Shown: positions 34,020-46,545, numbered from the stretch's first letter. The stretch is DNA of 64,000 nt from Anagrus nilaparvatae (GCA_022575985.1 JAKSXM010000156.1:2170001-2234000); one strand, 5' to 3'. Translations and numbers: made by a program. Notes: generated by a model from the sequence alone, not told the origin.

Positions 34020-34304
34020 TTTTTATCCTTTTTGTTATTTGGAAATATTTTGGAACCCAAATTAAATTTACAATTCAGCACAAAAAATATTTTTTTTTGT
34101 TACTGATGTACAATTTAACTTTTCCCTAAATTCCTGATTTAAGGATATTTCCGGAAAAGAATATATATATTTTTATTTTTATACAATATAACTACTTTAA
34201 GATAGATTAGATTTTTTCGTTTAGATTTTTAGCCCACGATTGTTAGGTAAGTGAGCACATTTCGTACTTCATCAAAATCTACAGTTAACCCCTTAACTAC
34301 GGTT

Positions 34305-34317
34305 AAGAGGGGGGGTT
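34305..34317 (+). other. Polypurine tract
   Basis: AAGAGGGGGGG then TT directly before the right LTR; expected plus-strand priming site. Confidence 0.8.
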
Positions 34318-35384
34318 TGTGACAGGAAGGATTTCTGTCACATTAATAAAAATTTAAATTAAAATTAATTTTTAAATTTTAGATTTTTAAGCGCTTTTTC
34401 GAGCTGATATCACGCTGGTTCCTTTGGAACGTTTGCGATTTTGGACTTCCGTAAGGGAGGAACTGAAATCGAACCAGATCAGTGCGTGCTCGGCCGCGAG
34501 CCGCAATACATGCTTTTGTTAAGAGCTCTCTGTGTTTTTATTAAATAAATCGTTTTTATTCACTATTTTTAGTGTGAATATTAATCAAAAATATAATTTT
34601 GTCTGATCGCGATTTTTGTGAATATTTCGGGAATAAACGAATTGATTAATTCACCGAAATTTATAATATATAGTGATCTATTGGTTCGGAGTTTAAACAC
34701 GCAGACGTTTAACTCCGGCATTTTGTGACAGATATATATATTTTGGTCTTAGAATTCATACGGCGAATATAACTTATTGTTATTTGCCGTATTCAAAACT
34801 TGTTTTCGAATTTTGTTAAAACAACGTGGTGCATCATTGGCTAAAGACGACATCAGGAAGTATAAAGGTAAAACATCTTCTAGATAACGCGTGCGAATGT
34901 GCTCTTGCGGTGTAGATTTTAGGTACATAGTATTTATATTTTGTATTTGGTAATTTTAGGTTAATTTTATATTTAATTAGGTTATATTAATTGTTATACG
35001 GAAGTAACGACCCGAAATCATCTCTTGCTCTCCCTTTAATTTTTAATATTTAGATCATTAACCCTTTTGGCATTAACTTTACCCTTTTGATTTGTTAGGT
35101 TATAATTTCCGGTTTTATTAAACCGGTGGCGCTCAACTTTATTTTGTAAATAATTTCTTTTAAATAAATATAAATTCTTTTGTTCTTTTATTAAATTTTG
35201 TCTACATAAATATTCATTTATACCTCCCCTCCAAATACTTTATTTAGGGTCTTCTGGCAACAACAACGATAAAAGGTAGGTCCAATATGGCTGTTGTTGC
35301 ACAGAATCGTATTGATGATATTTATTTAATTTCGGATCTAAATATTCTAAATTAATTTATTGGTCTCATATGACCCCGGTCATA
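34318..35384 (+). repeat. 3' LTR
   Basis: Same length and, as far as I can read, the same sequence as the 5' LTR. Followed by TTAC at 35385-35388. Confidence 0.9.
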
Positions 35385-35716
35385 TTACATGCAATGTAGC
35401 TATTCAGGTAAAAAAAATTTTCAACTCCTAAAGGTTTTTCTTTAAATAGTAGTACGTTTTTAAACGTAAGCTTCAAAGCGTCCAGGAACTGTAGTCGCAT
35501 TTGGCATAATAAATATTTCTTTACTAGCGAACAATAATGACTGTATTCCAATTTTGAGATGTCTTCATTATTGCCCTTCGTAGAGAGAAAACATGTGCCA
35601 AAATAAACTTTTATAAAACCCGTTTTAAAATTTACTATTCTAACACGATTTTCAGCATCTTTTTTCTCTAGTAAGGGTAGTAGTGACCAGGCTGGTAGTG
35701 ACAGTGGTCTATTCAA
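35385..35716 (-). pseudogene. Unidentified reading frame interrupted by the LTR element
   Basis: A minus-strand frame of about 111 host codons (from 35716) begins MNRPLSLPAWSLLPLLEKKD and includes ENRVRIVNFKTGFIK and YSHYCSLVKKYLLCQMRLQF. Its composition is more protein-like than neighbouring frames. It runs into the LTR at the target site, so the LTR supplies the last five residues and the stop. Across the empty site the frame would continue about twelve more codons from 29568 leftward. I do not recognise the family. It could be an old gene fragment, a retroelement fragment or chance. There is no promoter or splice evidence. Confidence 0.3.
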
Positions 35717-37240
35717 ATTAGAAAAATTTCATTAATGCTCGCTAGTAGAGAAAAAAAGATTAAATTTTAGACTACGTGAAACTTTATAACCCAGAGTTCT
35801 AATACACTGAAAAAAAAACGCTTACGACCAACGAATAAATCCTTTTGCAGAAACTGAGATCTGTTTGTTCCAAGCGTTAGATTTACAAACAGAATTTTGG
35901 GTTTATAAGATATCGCTTTTCAAAGATAATAATAAAAATTGACTTTTTTTAAAAATCCTGAAATTGAATCTCTGGCAGTAAATTATTAAATTATTGAAAA
36001 TGGATAGTTAAAAATTTTTTGAAAACTTGAAGCTTTTAGAAAATTTTTCAGACTTATGAAAACTATTTTTGTTAAAAATTATATTTTTTGCAACAATTTA
36101 AAAATTGGTCATTTTGGGCCGAAAATGAGAGAATTAGTGATAAAACATTGCATTTTTTGGTAATTGATTTTTGAAATTACGAACACCATACTTAAATTTC
36201 ATTTTTTATCAACAAGCCTTTTTTAATAATTTTAAAAGTTTCTTTTTTAATAAAAATAATGGAAAAGCTAATAATTTATACATTCACTTTGTATAATTTA
36301 AATCTTAACAAAAATACACAACATAATAGCATAATAAATATATTAAAATGAAAGGTAAAAGATATTGCTAATATATATATATATTTATATTTTTGTTAAA
36401 AACATGAAATAAATAATACAGGTTTTCGACCCCAGATTCATATTATATACACATATATTATGCATATAGCTGGTATTGATTACGTTTAAAACATTGCAGG
36501 TAGACACGGAATATATATAATATGTTCATGTACATATATATCCATAAATATACATATTCTATGGAAACAACTATAGATATTAATATAGGTATAAGCTGAG
36601 CTATAGCTAATTTTATTCAAATAAAGTTTTTCTGATAAACTTTTTTTTTATTTGTACTTGGGTTAGTACTACTGCACTTGTCAATAGTACAAGCGTACTT
36701 GCGCGTATCGCAAAAAACATTATGACTTCTTTTATATTATTAATTTATTTACATTTACACATTTTACAAAAAAAAAATTTATTTTTTATTTTTTATATGT
36801 TTTTTATTGAAATAGAGGGTATCAAATTTGAATATTTCGCTGTCGCAAGGCGGATAGCTAATGTCAATATTGGCAAGTTTGATGCAAAAAAACAAAAAAG
36901 ATTCTTAATAAGCAAGGTTACCCACACAAGAATCCACTTCAATTAGAGAAAAATCACTATTACTTAAAAAACAAAGTTGAAATTTTTAATTATTTAGGCT
37001 GGATTAATTATTTAATTTTTTTTGTCACATTTTATAAATTGTTGTGTTAAAAATCTCAATTTTTTTAAAATTTGGTTCAGCGAAACCATAAATTAACTAA
37101 CTGTCATTTAAAATACAAAAAAAAAATAGTTTTGGAAAAAACGTGTTTGAAGTTTTTTATCACCAGCGGTGCACCGTATGAATCGTATACATCTTTGAAT
37201 TTTGACATGGGACATTTTCATTAGATGGAGTATTTGAAAA
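35717..37240. other. AT-rich interval with TA/CA-type simple sequence
   Basis: No gene. 36370-36600 is rich in alternating ATAT/ACAT words. A CACTG followed by an A run at 35806 may be a decayed MITE end. Confidence 0.45.
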
Positions 37241-37244
37241 AGTC

Positions 37245-37518
37245 CGGCTCGGAAGGGGGGGGGGGGGTAAAATAGACTTAGAATATTATCGATTTAGGGA
37301 CCTTTGGTGCAGAAGTATCTAACAGTCCCTAAGGCCCCTAAGGACTCTTAGGGACTTTTTGGGACTTTTAGAGATAAATATAGTGACATTAGTTATAATT
37401 TTATTATACAGAGAAATATATATGAATATACTAAGCAGCCTCATCTTACAACCAGGTCTGTCATAAGTGAACTTGTCCCATACTCTTTGGTTGTGTGAAC
37501 ATACGAACCAGTTATAAA
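37245..37518 (-). repeat. Dispersed repeat family X, copy 3 (minus)
   Basis: Minus strand starts ATTTATAACTGGTTCGTATG, then TTCACACAACCAAAGAG and TAAGTTCACTTATGACA-like text. Its far end shows AAGTCTATTTTACCCCCC next to a G/C homopolymer at 37255-37267. Confidence 0.65.
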
Positions 37519-40500
37519 TTTTTTGTTTTAATATTTTGAAAGGCGATTCTTATATAGGTATTTAAAACAAAAAAACAATTCCTATTTATTTTTAAAAGAA
37601 ATTTAAATTAAAAATTTTAATACTCATTATGTAATACATTTTTCTTTAAAATTGTAAACTAAATTTTAAATAAACAAGATAAGTTACTTAATAATTTTAT
37701 ATTTTATATCATAATTGAAAAGTTATAAGCTTAAATAATAATTAATTAAAATTTACCACAAGTTATTTATCACTTTGTTTATAAAATACTTAACGCATAA
37801 CTTTTTAATAATCAATATGGCAATGGAATTTTTTTTAAATTTATATATTGTTTAACAAAGTCTTGAACAACTATGTATAATATTTTATAAATTTTAATTT
37901 AAATTCCATATTATATATAAAAGACTTTGTAAATATGATAAAGTTCTTTGTTAAATTGATATCAATAAAGATAAAATTATTATAATAATGAATTTCATTC
38001 AAATTAAAATTTTTGAAGGAGATCGAAGCAAAATAGAGTACAGAGGTGAATACTAAAAGTTTTGTACATTTTTTGAGTTTTGTAAATTGAGGTTAGGTGA
38101 ATTATGATGCTCTTTTGAGATAATCTCAGTTTAAAACACAAAAATTTTTGAACACAATAAAATTAAGCACAAAAATTAGATCACATTTTTTTAAATACCC
38201 GTTTTGTTAAAACAAAAAATTAAGCACCAAAAAACTTGAACACGGTGTTTTTAACACAAGAAATTTAGAACATAAATTGAGCAAAATAATTTTGAGACAT
38301 AAAACACGATGAATTACACATATACCTATACGTTAAACCTGATTAAAAAGAAGAACAGAAAAAGGACAGAATATCACTTTCTGGAAAGATTTTTGACCAT
38401 TTCACGTTAGAAATATGCAAAAACGATGATTTTATTAAGAATTAGTCTTAAAAATTTCAGTTTTAAAAAAATTATACCTATAATATAGTTTTTGGTTTTT
38501 TGGATAATTATTGCGGCAGTATTTAGCAAACGCCTTAGAAACTGCTTTTAGTAACATTGAGTCCTAATACTGAAGGTTTGCAATCAATTTTTTACTTAAT
38601 TTTTGCAATAAATTGTCCACCTTTCGAAAACTTTCAGTATTAACTTCTACTATTCAAAACTTTAAAATATAAAAAAAAAAATCCTAAAAATTTATGAAAT
38701 GATAAAGTTAGAGCACTCCAACTTGAATTTCTACATTCATTATGTCTTTTCTTTTACGATTCTTGGCATGAATTTTGCATGTTAGATTCTCGCCAGAAAA
38801 ATGCCATTAAGCGGAAATTCTGTAATTTTTATTAATTGAAAATTTATTATAAGAAAGTTTATTGTATCGAGTGTGATTACTATCTCGCAGGTTCGCATTC
38901 AGTAAAAATAAAATAAATGTAAGAAACAGAGAACAGATATTCCTTTATATTTTATAATTTTAGAATACTCTGATAGTATAGCGTCTACTCGTTTTTAACG
39001 TACGAGTACCTTATTAATTAAGTACAGTAATAAGTACTTTATGGAAAACTACTGTGCACCAGATATTATAGGTTAGAGCTATAAGGGGTTGCATAAAAGT
39101 TAAAACTGTTATAAATCAACATGTCCCATTGCCACTTTAAGTTTGAGGTTGTAATCAGTTATAAGTTTGTAAATACCCCAAAATTTCCTTTTACTGATCA
39201 ATATAAAATTAAAAATTAACAAAATAAAAAATAAAATTTTCTAAAAATATAATAAAAATTTTACATTCTAACAAGAAAAAAATAAATAAAATTTCGTACC
39301 TACTTTTTTATTCTATAAATTTCATTTTTTATTTTATTTTTAGAAAAATTTTGACTGTATACGAAAACGTGTACTATATAAGAACAAGAACTTTTATCGA
39401 ATAAAAAAGAGAGGAAATAAAAAGAAAATTTTTTTTTTCTGACTACACTTTATGTGATACATAATAATGACTAAAGCTACAGCTAGTTTTATTTTAAAAA
39501 ATAAAAAAAAATAAAAATTTTATTCTTTACGAATTTGATAAGTTTATTTCTTTATTTAAAATTATACTTGAAATAATCGAAAAACGTATTTTTTTTTTTA
39601 TTTAAACTGATGAAAAAAAAAATAAAATATTTGTGGTAAAGTGGCAATGTCTGTAATCTTCAAGGATCTATCGAGTACGTGCTGCGGAAATGTAAATAGT
39701 TTAAATACATATTGGAGCTTTCAAATTTATACAGTATATATACTTTTAAGCTATCTTAAGTAAGAAAAATTTTTTTTTATTATATTATAAACTACTGAAA
39801 AATCATTTTTGCATTTTGATTTTCATAATTTTCAAATATTTGAAAAATATTTATAATTTTATTAACTTTGGATCCGTTTTCAAAACACCAGTGCAACGGG
39901 TGTTTGAAAAACTGATCTGTTTCAAAATTTTTTTGAAAACGGAAAAATTTTTAAATTTTCCGTTTTCAATGATTCGTTTGAAAAATTTCAAAATGGAATA
40001 CCCATTTTTGCAAAACACGAAAATTTGCTCTAATTTTCTTTTTCTTCTATTATCTAATGTAAAAATATAACCTATAAACATAAAAGTTAAAGTTAAAAAA
40101 TAAGCAGATGTGTATTTTAAAAAATTTTTAATTTTTATGATTATTATATACATAAATATAATTTTTGATAATTAAAACGTATTTTCTTGATTTTCGCTAA
40201 TACAAAATCTTTTTTTTGGCAAAAAAGAATTTTAAAATGATTACAATGAAACTGTACTTTAGGTTTCTTCCTGGTTTTCTTCGCAAAAATTTTTAGTCAC
40301 ACTATTTTTTAACACTCTTTTTACTAACATATAAAACATGATTGTCTTATTTATCTTGAACCAAAAGTACTCTAGGAGATAAAGTTTATTATACTGTAAA
40401 GTTTACAACTAAAAAGGTTATAGTTAAGAATATCTCATTCACTATTGAAGTTCTGAGAAGAAAGTAATTATATAAAGAACTAAAACTTGTGTGCAATTTG

Positions 40501-41635
40501 ACTTTTTAATTAAAAAAAAAAAAATTATTTTTGACCATCATTTGATGACCAAATGGTTTATATCTTTCAGGTTGGCTTAATGATAATAAGAAAAATATCG
40601 ACTTCCTTAGTCCATACTAGAGCTAGTCCTTAGCTTATCCTTAGTCCATACTAGAGTTAGACTCTAAATATTATATTATTTTACTCTAAATATTATATTA
40701 TTTTACTTTGAAATCTTACAAAATTATGTTTACATGTGTGCATTCGCCACGAAGTTACATTTGTCTATCTATCTATATAAATGATTATAAAATAGGTCAT
40801 TTGGAAATTTTCAGTTTATTTCTTTTCATTAATGTAAAAAAAAAAACCTAGTAATCTATTAAATTGTCAAAAAATTATGGCTGTGCTTATATCGAACAAA
40901 AAAAAATTTTTATCCATTAGTGCCGACATAAAAGACTAATATATTGTTCAAAAATTAATTATTATTTTTTACTCAAAAATAATATCCGTGTATTTTGGAA
41001 ATTCTTAAACATTAAAAAATTTATAGATTTTTATCCAAGAGCTAAAACATAGAAATTAATAAATATTTTAAAGGGTAAAAATTTGAATTTGGTACACAAA
41101 GTTAATATTTTGAGTCTTTAGACAAAATTCTATAACTTTTAATGTTGAATATTAAATTTAAAGGGATCGCAGAAATGGATCTAAATAACCTATCCTCATC
41201 CACTAAAAATAAATTTGTAGGATACGCTAATCTGAAAGCTGAATATCAAAACATGATATTTCTTAAATTACTATTTTTAAAAAAATTTTTATATCCCTCA
41301 AAAAGTAATTTAAAAAATATTATTTTTTGATCTAGAGCATCCAGATTAGTGTCATGAATTTTTCGTTAAGGGATAAATATATAAAACAAGAAATTCAAAA
41401 TTAAGTAGAAAAAAATTGGACCTGCATATTTTTCTGTATTTTAACTTGTAGTGATAAATTGATGTAGTGATAAATTGAAAGTTCCTAAATTAAAATTTTT
41501 ACCCTAAAATCTTTAGTAAGAAATTCCAGTAAGTATCACAGGTAAATCATTTTAATCGCAAAATAAGTATTTGGAAGTAAAAATAAAAATATTTTCAGTC
41601 AATTAACCAAAATAGTCCAAATCACAAAAACGGCT
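37519..41635. other. Four-kb AT-rich interval, no gene recognised
   Basis: Only low-complexity DNA and a few small repeats: a hairpin GAAAACGGAAAAATTT/AAATTTTCCGTTTTCA near 39935-39967 and a 22-bp direct repeat TACTCTAAATATTATATTA at 40662-40706. The overlapping opposed frames at 39816-40153 come from the palindromic hairpin region. Confidence 0.5.
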
Positions 41636-41639
41636 ACCA

Positions 41640-41762
41640 AAAATCAAGAATTTGACCTAGGAGAAAGTACTTATTTTTTATTTCTTCAAAAAATAATTTA
41701 CCAATTTGTGTGACCCTTTAGTCCAATTTGGGCCAAGTCAGAGTGAAATCCCTCTCATATAA
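41640..41762 (-). repeat. Dispersed family Y, one end (minus)
   Basis: Minus strand: ATGAGAGGGATTTCACTCTG, ACTTGGCCCAAATTGGACTA and AAGGGTCACACAAATTGG. Related to the end at 52262. Confidence 0.65.
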
Positions 41763-42090
41763 AATATAATTTCTGGTAGAAATGCTTAAATTTCCAGCAC
41801 AAAAATAATAAAAATTACAATAAATCTGATAAACCAAAATAGAATTAAAAAAAAAAATAGTCCAATAAGGAATAATCAATAAATCCTATTATATTATCAT
41901 ATTGTAAATTTACAATAATAAAATATCCTATTGTTATTATTATTATTGTTACAAGACGTGATTTGATTTAGAATAATAAATTCTTTGTATATTGTTTATT
42001 TTAAAATTAATCTGCATATACGTAAAGGAAATCGAAAAATAGATTAAATTAATATTATTATTATTATTATTAGTGTATTTATAATAAATA

Positions 42091-45000
42091 CTACTATCAG
42101 TTTGAAAAAGATGCGAACCTCGAGTTTTTTATTAATATCTTCCCCAAAAATAAAGATAATTTAATGAAACAAAATTTTTCTAAAAATTTAACCACATTTT
42201 TATTCGAATCTCAAAGGAATTCAACGCAAATATTCTAGAAGTGATTTTATTGCAAAAACAAATAAAAAAACGAGAATTTTAAGAATTTTTTTTTCGCTCC
42301 ATGACTTTAGACCCGAAAAAAGAGTTGAAGGAATCATCCAATTTTTATAAGAATTTAACCAGTGATAAATACACCTTTCTTGTGCATGATACAATTTTGA
42401 AAATTTAAATATTTCAATTCGCAAATTTTTTATGGGCTTCAGAAGAAGAGGCCTTCATCTCATCAACAAATTGTCGTATCGGCTTCGTTTTTTTTTTAAT
42501 CGATAGCTTACTGTTTGTAGATTAGAAATATATATTTTGTTAATGTAGCAAATTATCGATTTCTGAGCAATAACGATTCTAAAATACGGACAGGTGCATT
42601 CTATTCATCTATTGTTTTTCACTGTTTTAACCCGTATTCATGAATATTTAAAGAAAAATAATATTTTTCGCCTCTCATTATTCTTAATTTGTTCGTTCAT
42701 GCTACAACATCTAGTATGAGAAATAAAAATTAATTTGCAAATTTTTAAAAAAATTGCAATTTTTAATTACCGTATGAAATGTGCCGATTAATCTGCCTAA
42801 AAAGAACTTTGAATCGCGGAAATCCGCCAAAAAATGGTCAATGTAGAGGGTTAAAATCAAAAGGGTAAAATTTTTTGTTTTGCTGATATCAACGTCGGTT
42901 TTTGACCGATTTTTACGATTCAAATTGCTAATTAATCAGTTTTTTGAATAGAGAAAATTGGCAAATGGAAATAAAAATCTTTGAGCAATTAGCAAAAATG
43001 AAAAGAAAAATTTTGAGATCGTACAGACAAAAAAAAATTTTATTTATCCCGCTGAGACCAGGGTGAGACCCAAAAAAATATATCTTTCAAACCTTAACTG
43101 TTTCGCAGCGAGATATCTCTTTTGTCTATCCGATTTCAAAATTTTTCTATTCAGAGGGGCCCCTCTGAGGTCAGCCCCTGACGTAAATATTTGGATATAA
43201 ATATTTATATTACGAACACACAATAGATACTTTATTATCAGTGCTACCCCCCTTTTTACCCACCTTTTTAATGGGGCTGAGGTCAGGAGCTGAGGTAAAA
43301 AGTATCTATTGTGTGTTCATAATATAAATATTTATATCCAAATATTTATATTTATATTTATATCCAAATATTTATATTTAGATTTTTATTATGGAAATCA
43401 TGCTGCTTGTACATCAAAGTGAACAAAATTAATTAAACTTTCAAATTATACTTTTGCTCAACTATAAACTTTGAGTATTAACAAACAGCTTAAAATTTGA
43501 ACTTAAATTTTTCTGTAGGACGTAAATATTAGGATATAAATATTTATATTACGAACACACAATAGATACTTTATTATCAGTGTTAACCCCCTTTTTTACC
43601 CCCCTTTTTATAGGGGCTGACTTCTGGGGGGCCCCTCTAAGGGGAAGCCCAAGACGTCAGCCCATGACGTCAGCCCCTCTGTAACATTTATATTATGAAC
43701 ACACAATAGATACTTTATTATCAGTGTTACCCCCCTTTTTACCCCTTTACCCCATTTATATCCAAATATTTACGTCCTACAGAAAAATTTAAGTTCAAAT
43801 TTTAAGCCGTTTGTTAATACTCAAAGTTTATAGTTGAGCAAAAGTATAATTTGAAAATTTAATTAATTTTGTTCACTTTGATGTACAAGCAGCATGATTT
43901 CTATAATAAAAATCTAAATATAAATATTTGGATATAAATATAAATATAAATATAAATATTTGGATATAAATATTTATATTATGAACACACAATAGATACT
44001 TTTTACCTCAGCTCCTGACGCCAGCCCCTATAAAAAGGGGGGTAACACTGATAATAAAGTATCTATTGTGTGTTCGTAATATAAATATTTATATCCAAAT
44101 ATTTACGTCAGGGGCTGACCTCAGAGGGGCCCCTCTGAAAAGAAAAATTTTGAGATCGGATAGACAAAAGAGATATCTCGCTGCGAAACAGTTAAGGTTG
44201 GAAAGATATATTTTTTTGGGTCTCACCCTGGTCTCAGCGGGATAAATAAAATTTTTTTTTGTCTGTACGATCTCAAAATTTTTCTTTTCATTTTTGCTAA
44301 TTGCTCAAAGATTTTTATTTCCATTTGCCAATTTTCTCTATTCAAAAAACTGATTGATTAGCAATTTGAATCGTAAAAATCGGTCAAAAACCGACGTTGA
44401 TATCAGCAAAACAAAAAATTTTACCCTTTTGATTTTAACCCTCTACATTGACCATTTTTTGGCGGATTTCCGCGATTCAAAGTTCTTTTTAGGCAGATTA
44501 ATCGGCACATTTCATACGGTAATTAAAAATTGCAATTTTTTTAAAAATTTGCAAATTAATTTTTATTTCTCATACTAGATGTTGTAGCATGAACGAACAA
44601 ATTAAGAATAATGAGAGGCGAAAAATATTATTTTTCTTTAAATATTCATGAATACGGGTTAAAACAGTGAAAAACAATAGATGAATAGAATGCACCTGTC
44701 CGTATTTTAGAATCGTTATTGCTCAGAAATCGATAATTCGCTACATTAACAAAATATATATTTCTAATCTACAAACAGTAAGCTATCGATTAAAAAAAAA
44801 ACGAAGCCGATACGACAATTTGTTGATGAGATGAAGGCCTCTTCTTCTGAAGCCCATAAAAAATTTGCGAATTGAAATATTTAAATTTTCAAAATTGTAT
44901 CATGCACAAGAAAGGTGTATTTATCACTGGTTAAATTCTTATAAAAATTGGATGATTCCTTCAACTCTTTTTTCGGGTCTAAAGTCATGGAGCGAAAAAA

Positions 45001-45198
45001 AAATTCTTAAAATTCTCGTTTTTTTATTTGTTTTTGCAATAAAATCACTTCTAGAATATTTGCGTTAAATTCCTTTGAGATTCGAATAAAAATATGGTTA
45101 AATTTTTAGAAAAATTTTGTTTCATTAAATTATCTTTATTTTTGGGGAAGATATTAATAAAAAACTCGAGGTTCGCATCTTTTTCAAACCGATAGTAG
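42091..45198. repeat. 3.1-kb near-perfect palindrome (foldback element)
   Basis: Position p on the left pairs with 87289 minus p on the right over most of the length, so the arms are nearly indel-free outside the centre near 43645. The protein readings at 42221-42424 minus and 44865-45068 plus are therefore identical, and so are those at 42711-42923 and 44354-44578. Arms differ at scattered bases (AAATTATCGAT versus CGATAATTCG; AAACCTT versus AAGGTTGG). No transposase. The right end is joined to a separate MITE. Such a structure may be a foldback transposon, an inverted duplication or an assembly artefact; arm differences argue against a simple artefact. Confidence 0.9.
43180..44110. repeat. 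Nested inverted repeats at the palindrome core
   Basis: A segment with CGAACACACAATAGATACTT occurs at about 43213, 43552 and 43689, and in reverse near 43300, 43980 and 44070. Each is next to a C-rich TACCCCCCTTTTT run and a CAGAGGGGCCCCTCTG palindrome or remnant. Pairs form small 140-bp TIR-like units inside each arm. Confidence 0.7.
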
Positions 45199-45910
45199 GG
45201 TGTTTCTTATTTCCCAAACTGCCTGCAGAGAAAAATACTTGCTTGAATAAGATACTTCAGGTCATAAAACTATTATCTAAAAAAAAATTTTTTATAAACA
45301 ACTTGATGTAGTGTGCCAATTTTAAAATAAAAATCGGTAAAAATCTGGAAAAAGGCTTTAAAAAAAAAACGTTTTAGAAAGCTTTTAGAAACCTTCCCAA
45401 AAACTTTTTACTACTAAAAGGTTGTTAGTAACAAAATATCTAGAAAAAACTGTAAATTATAACACAAGTGGTTATTTTTAGTTGTTTTGACCATTTAGAG
45501 AAAACTTTTTTTATTGCCTCCTCGCTAAAATAAGAAATGTGAATTTTTACAAAAAATCAATGAATAAAACAGTCAAATTGCAATTAGCGTGGATATTTGC
45601 TTTTTAGACGACTGTAAATTTTAAATAAAGTTCAAATATCATAAAATATGTTATAATTTACAGATTTTTCTAGATATTTTGTTATTAACAAGCTTTTAGT
45701 AGTAAAAAGTTTTTGGAAAGGTTTCTAAAAGCTTTCTAAAACGTTTTTAAAGCCTTTTTCCTGATTCTTAACGAATTTCATTTGCAAATCGGCACACTAC
45801 GTCAAGTTGTTTATAAAAAATTTTTTTTTAGTAAATAGTTTTTTGACCTGAAGTATCATATTCGAGACAGTATATTTCTCTGCGGGTAGTTTGAGAAATA
45901 AGAAACACCC
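45198..45910. mobile_element. Foldback MITE with GGGTGTTTCTTATTT ends, TA target
   Basis: GGGTGTTTCTTATTTCCCAA at 45198 is complementary to the end at 45910. TA at 45196-45197 and 45911-45912 gives a Tc1/mariner-type target duplication. The two arms, about 300 bp each, pair almost throughout (GATACTTCAGGTCAT at 45250; TGACCTGAAGTATC at 45844). The centre at about 45500-45600 is unpaired. No transposase. It inserted at or created the right border of the 3.1-kb palindrome. Confidence 0.85.
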
Positions 45911-46102
45911 TAATATATACATGAATCACGCGTATATTTATTGAAATTCGTATAAATGAATTTTTCAATTTCAGATAAATTTTATTTAATTGTAACGATA
46001 TTATTACTATTGTTCTTGTTATTTCATAATTAAAAGATCGGGTTTCTAGTTTATTATGAACCTGCTAAAAAATATAAAGAATGATTCAAAATATATGTAA
46101 AT

Positions 46103-46190
46103 TACCATCGAAGTTGGGCCAAGAAAATAAACTGCGCGATTTGGGACAGTTTTATTTATGGCCAAGGTATAATGAAAATTGTGTACAAAA
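46103..46190 (+). repeat. Family P, degenerate copy
   Basis: AAACTGCGCGATTTGGGACA and TTTATGGCCAAGGTATA resemble AAACTGCGATTTGGGTCATT and TTTATGGCCAAGGATTG of the copy at 58885. It lies 130 bp from a better copy in opposite orientation. Confidence 0.5.
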
Positions 46191-46309
46191 AATAAATGTT
46201 TCTAGGTAGAAGTACTTGGTAAATCGAGGAAGAGGGGGTCAAATGATTGATAATGTCTATTTTAAACTTCTACGAAAAAAAATGATGCATCGCGTCTAAA
46301 AGAATAAAA

Positions 46310-46545
46310 ATATAATGTTTTCTGTACTGCGGCCCGAAAGTACGTATTTCCCGGACACTGCGCGTCCGGCAAAGACGTATTTTCTCGCCACGGTCTCCAG
46401 AAAAATTTTGTACAATCCTTAGCCATAAACAAAGAATGACCCAAATCGCAGTTTACCATCCTCGGCTTCGCTTCGGAAGGTAATTTACGTGCCATTTGGG
46501 CCATTCTTTATTTTTCTGGCCTAGGACCGTAATATACTATTTTTT
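46310..46545 (-). mobile_element. Family P repeat, copy 1 (minus), with short conserved frame
   Basis: A GC-richer block of about 225 bp. The ends are imperfectly inverted (TACTGCGGCCC against TATTACGGTCC), suggesting a MITE. Minus-strand frame from 46504: MAQMARKLPSEAKPRMVNCD, then LGHSLFMAKDCTKFF. The copy at 58885 keeps MAKSARKLPSEAKPRMVNCD and LGHFLFMAKDCTKF before the frames diverge. Conservation may reflect the repeat rather than coding. Confidence 0.6.

Larger units (their letters stand above)
30661..34300 (+). other. Interior of the LTR element, no coding frame
   Basis: Stop codons are dense in all plus frames. Diverged repeats of about 115 bp lie at 31400-31560 (ATGCATTCCATGCAAAGTGA and a variant), a 109-bp tandem duplication at 32845-33063, four related hairpins at 33301-33634 and an A30 run at about 33986-34015. 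A GC-richer patch occurs at 32170-32240. Confidence 0.7.
29569..35384 (+). mobile_element. Non-autonomous LTR retrotransposon (LARD-like), complete
   Basis: Two 1067-bp direct repeats, read as identical with no indel (constant offset 4749), flank a 3682-bp interior. TTAC target duplications bound it. A primer binding site starts five bases after the left LTR and a polypurine tract lies just before the right LTR, so plus-strand orientation is clear. The interior has no gag, protease, RT, RNase H or integrase frame; its longest plus frame is 60 codons. It must therefore have used proteins from a related autonomous element. Length and structure match the large retrotransposon derivative class. 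Identical LTRs imply a recent insertion. The 4-bp duplication and Lys-type primer site fit a Ty3/Gypsy-type helper. Confidence 0.9.

Noticed and set aside
39816..40153. Overlapping frames of 84 and 100 codons on opposite strands.
   Set aside because: They overlie a palindromic hairpin region (GAAAACGG/CCGTTTTC) and have chance-like composition.
42221..45068. Pairs of identical frames on opposite strands at 42221/44865 and 42711/44354.
   Set aside because: They are identical only because the DNA is a palindrome. No domain is recognisable, so they are not evidence of coding.
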